From positions 1-6,085 of the forward strand of contig JAILPF010000068.1 of assembly GCA_024699575.1 (NCBI GenBank): DNA of 6,085 nucleotides, given 5' to 3'. Source of the stretch: Acetatifactor sp. Lineage in GTDB: Bacteria > Bacillota > Clostridia > Lachnospirales > Lachnospiraceae. The notes under the pieces were generated by a model that had not been told where the DNA came from, searched no databases, and saw only the letters and a program-made list of their open reading frames with translations. The number at the start of each line of letters is the position of its first letter. Within the stretch, counting starts at the first letter, position 1. The translations under genes were made by a program, and so were the position numbers. Of this stretch, positions 6,002-6,085 are shown piece by piece.

Positions 6002-6085
6002 GTTTGCGCGCCATGGGCGCGCTCTAACGGGTGAAAGTCCTGAACGCGCCCAGATAGTGGGAAGTGTATAGCTAAACAGCAAGGG
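6002..6085 (+). mobile_element. 5' end of a group IIC-like intron, cut by the window edge
   Basis: From GTTTGCGCGCC onward the sequence lines up, position by position as I remember it, with the start of the Oceanobacillus iheyensis group IIC intron domain I: shared CATGGG, then GGGTGAAAGTCC (GGGTGAGAGTCC in the reference), GAAC, and later TAGC..TAA..GCAAGGG. A 7-bp helix 6015-6021/6045-6051 encloses a small stem 6028-6031/6039-6042, as expected at the 5' end of domain I. Location just 3' of an intrinsic terminator hairpin, in the same orientation, is the known insertion habit of group IIC introns. The usual start is GTGYG; here it reads GTTTG, which could mean variation or decay. The maturase/reverse transcriptase and domains V-VI, if present, lie beyond base 6085. 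Confidence 0.8.

Noticed and set aside
5849..6082. Minus-strand open frame across the galT end, terminator and intron start
   Set aside because: It spans a terminator and structured intron RNA on the other strand and has no family resemblance.

Overview
The window looks like a chromosomal segment of a Clostridia-class Bacillota, probably Lachnospiraceae. This is an inference from moderate GC content, strong AGGAGG-like ribosome binding sites, a Firmicutes-type (class II) GalT of about 500 residues, a decayed BlaR1/M56-type gene, an aldo/keto reductase carrying two Fe-S motifs, and the start of a group IIC-like intron behind a terminator. No search was possible, so family names rest on motifs and memory.

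Layout. Bases 1-419 hold no credible gene. They carry a structured array of GCGTG/CACGC half-sites arranged as two diverged copies of a roughly 190-bp unit, each with a long hairpin followed by a T-run. Bases 420-1038 are the wreck of an M56 (BlaR1/MecR1-like) membrane sensor-peptidase gene, recognisable in pieces across all three forward frames, with its zinc-site segment missing. Bases 1105-2241 encode an intact aldo/keto reductase with a C-terminal pair of 4Fe-4S motifs. It overlaps by one base an AraC-family regulator gene (2241-3155), which is followed by a compact terminator. Then come galK (3253-4419) and galT (4460-5959), a strong terminator, and from 6002 to the right edge the 5' end of a group IIC-like intron.

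Function. GalK phosphorylates galactose to galactose-1-phosphate. GalT exchanges this with UDP-glucose to give glucose-1-phosphate and UDP-galactose. The third Leloir enzyme, GalE, is not in the window. The AraC protein has a cupin-like sensor half and a double helix-turn-helix, and is the natural candidate to sense a sugar and control galKT, but this is inferred only from position. The reductase is translationally linked to the regulator; its substrate cannot be read from sequence.

The galactose genes are ordinary. The parts that merit a second look are the repeat and hairpin array at the left edge, the internally deleted M56 remnant, and the intron with its unusual first bases docked against the galT terminator.
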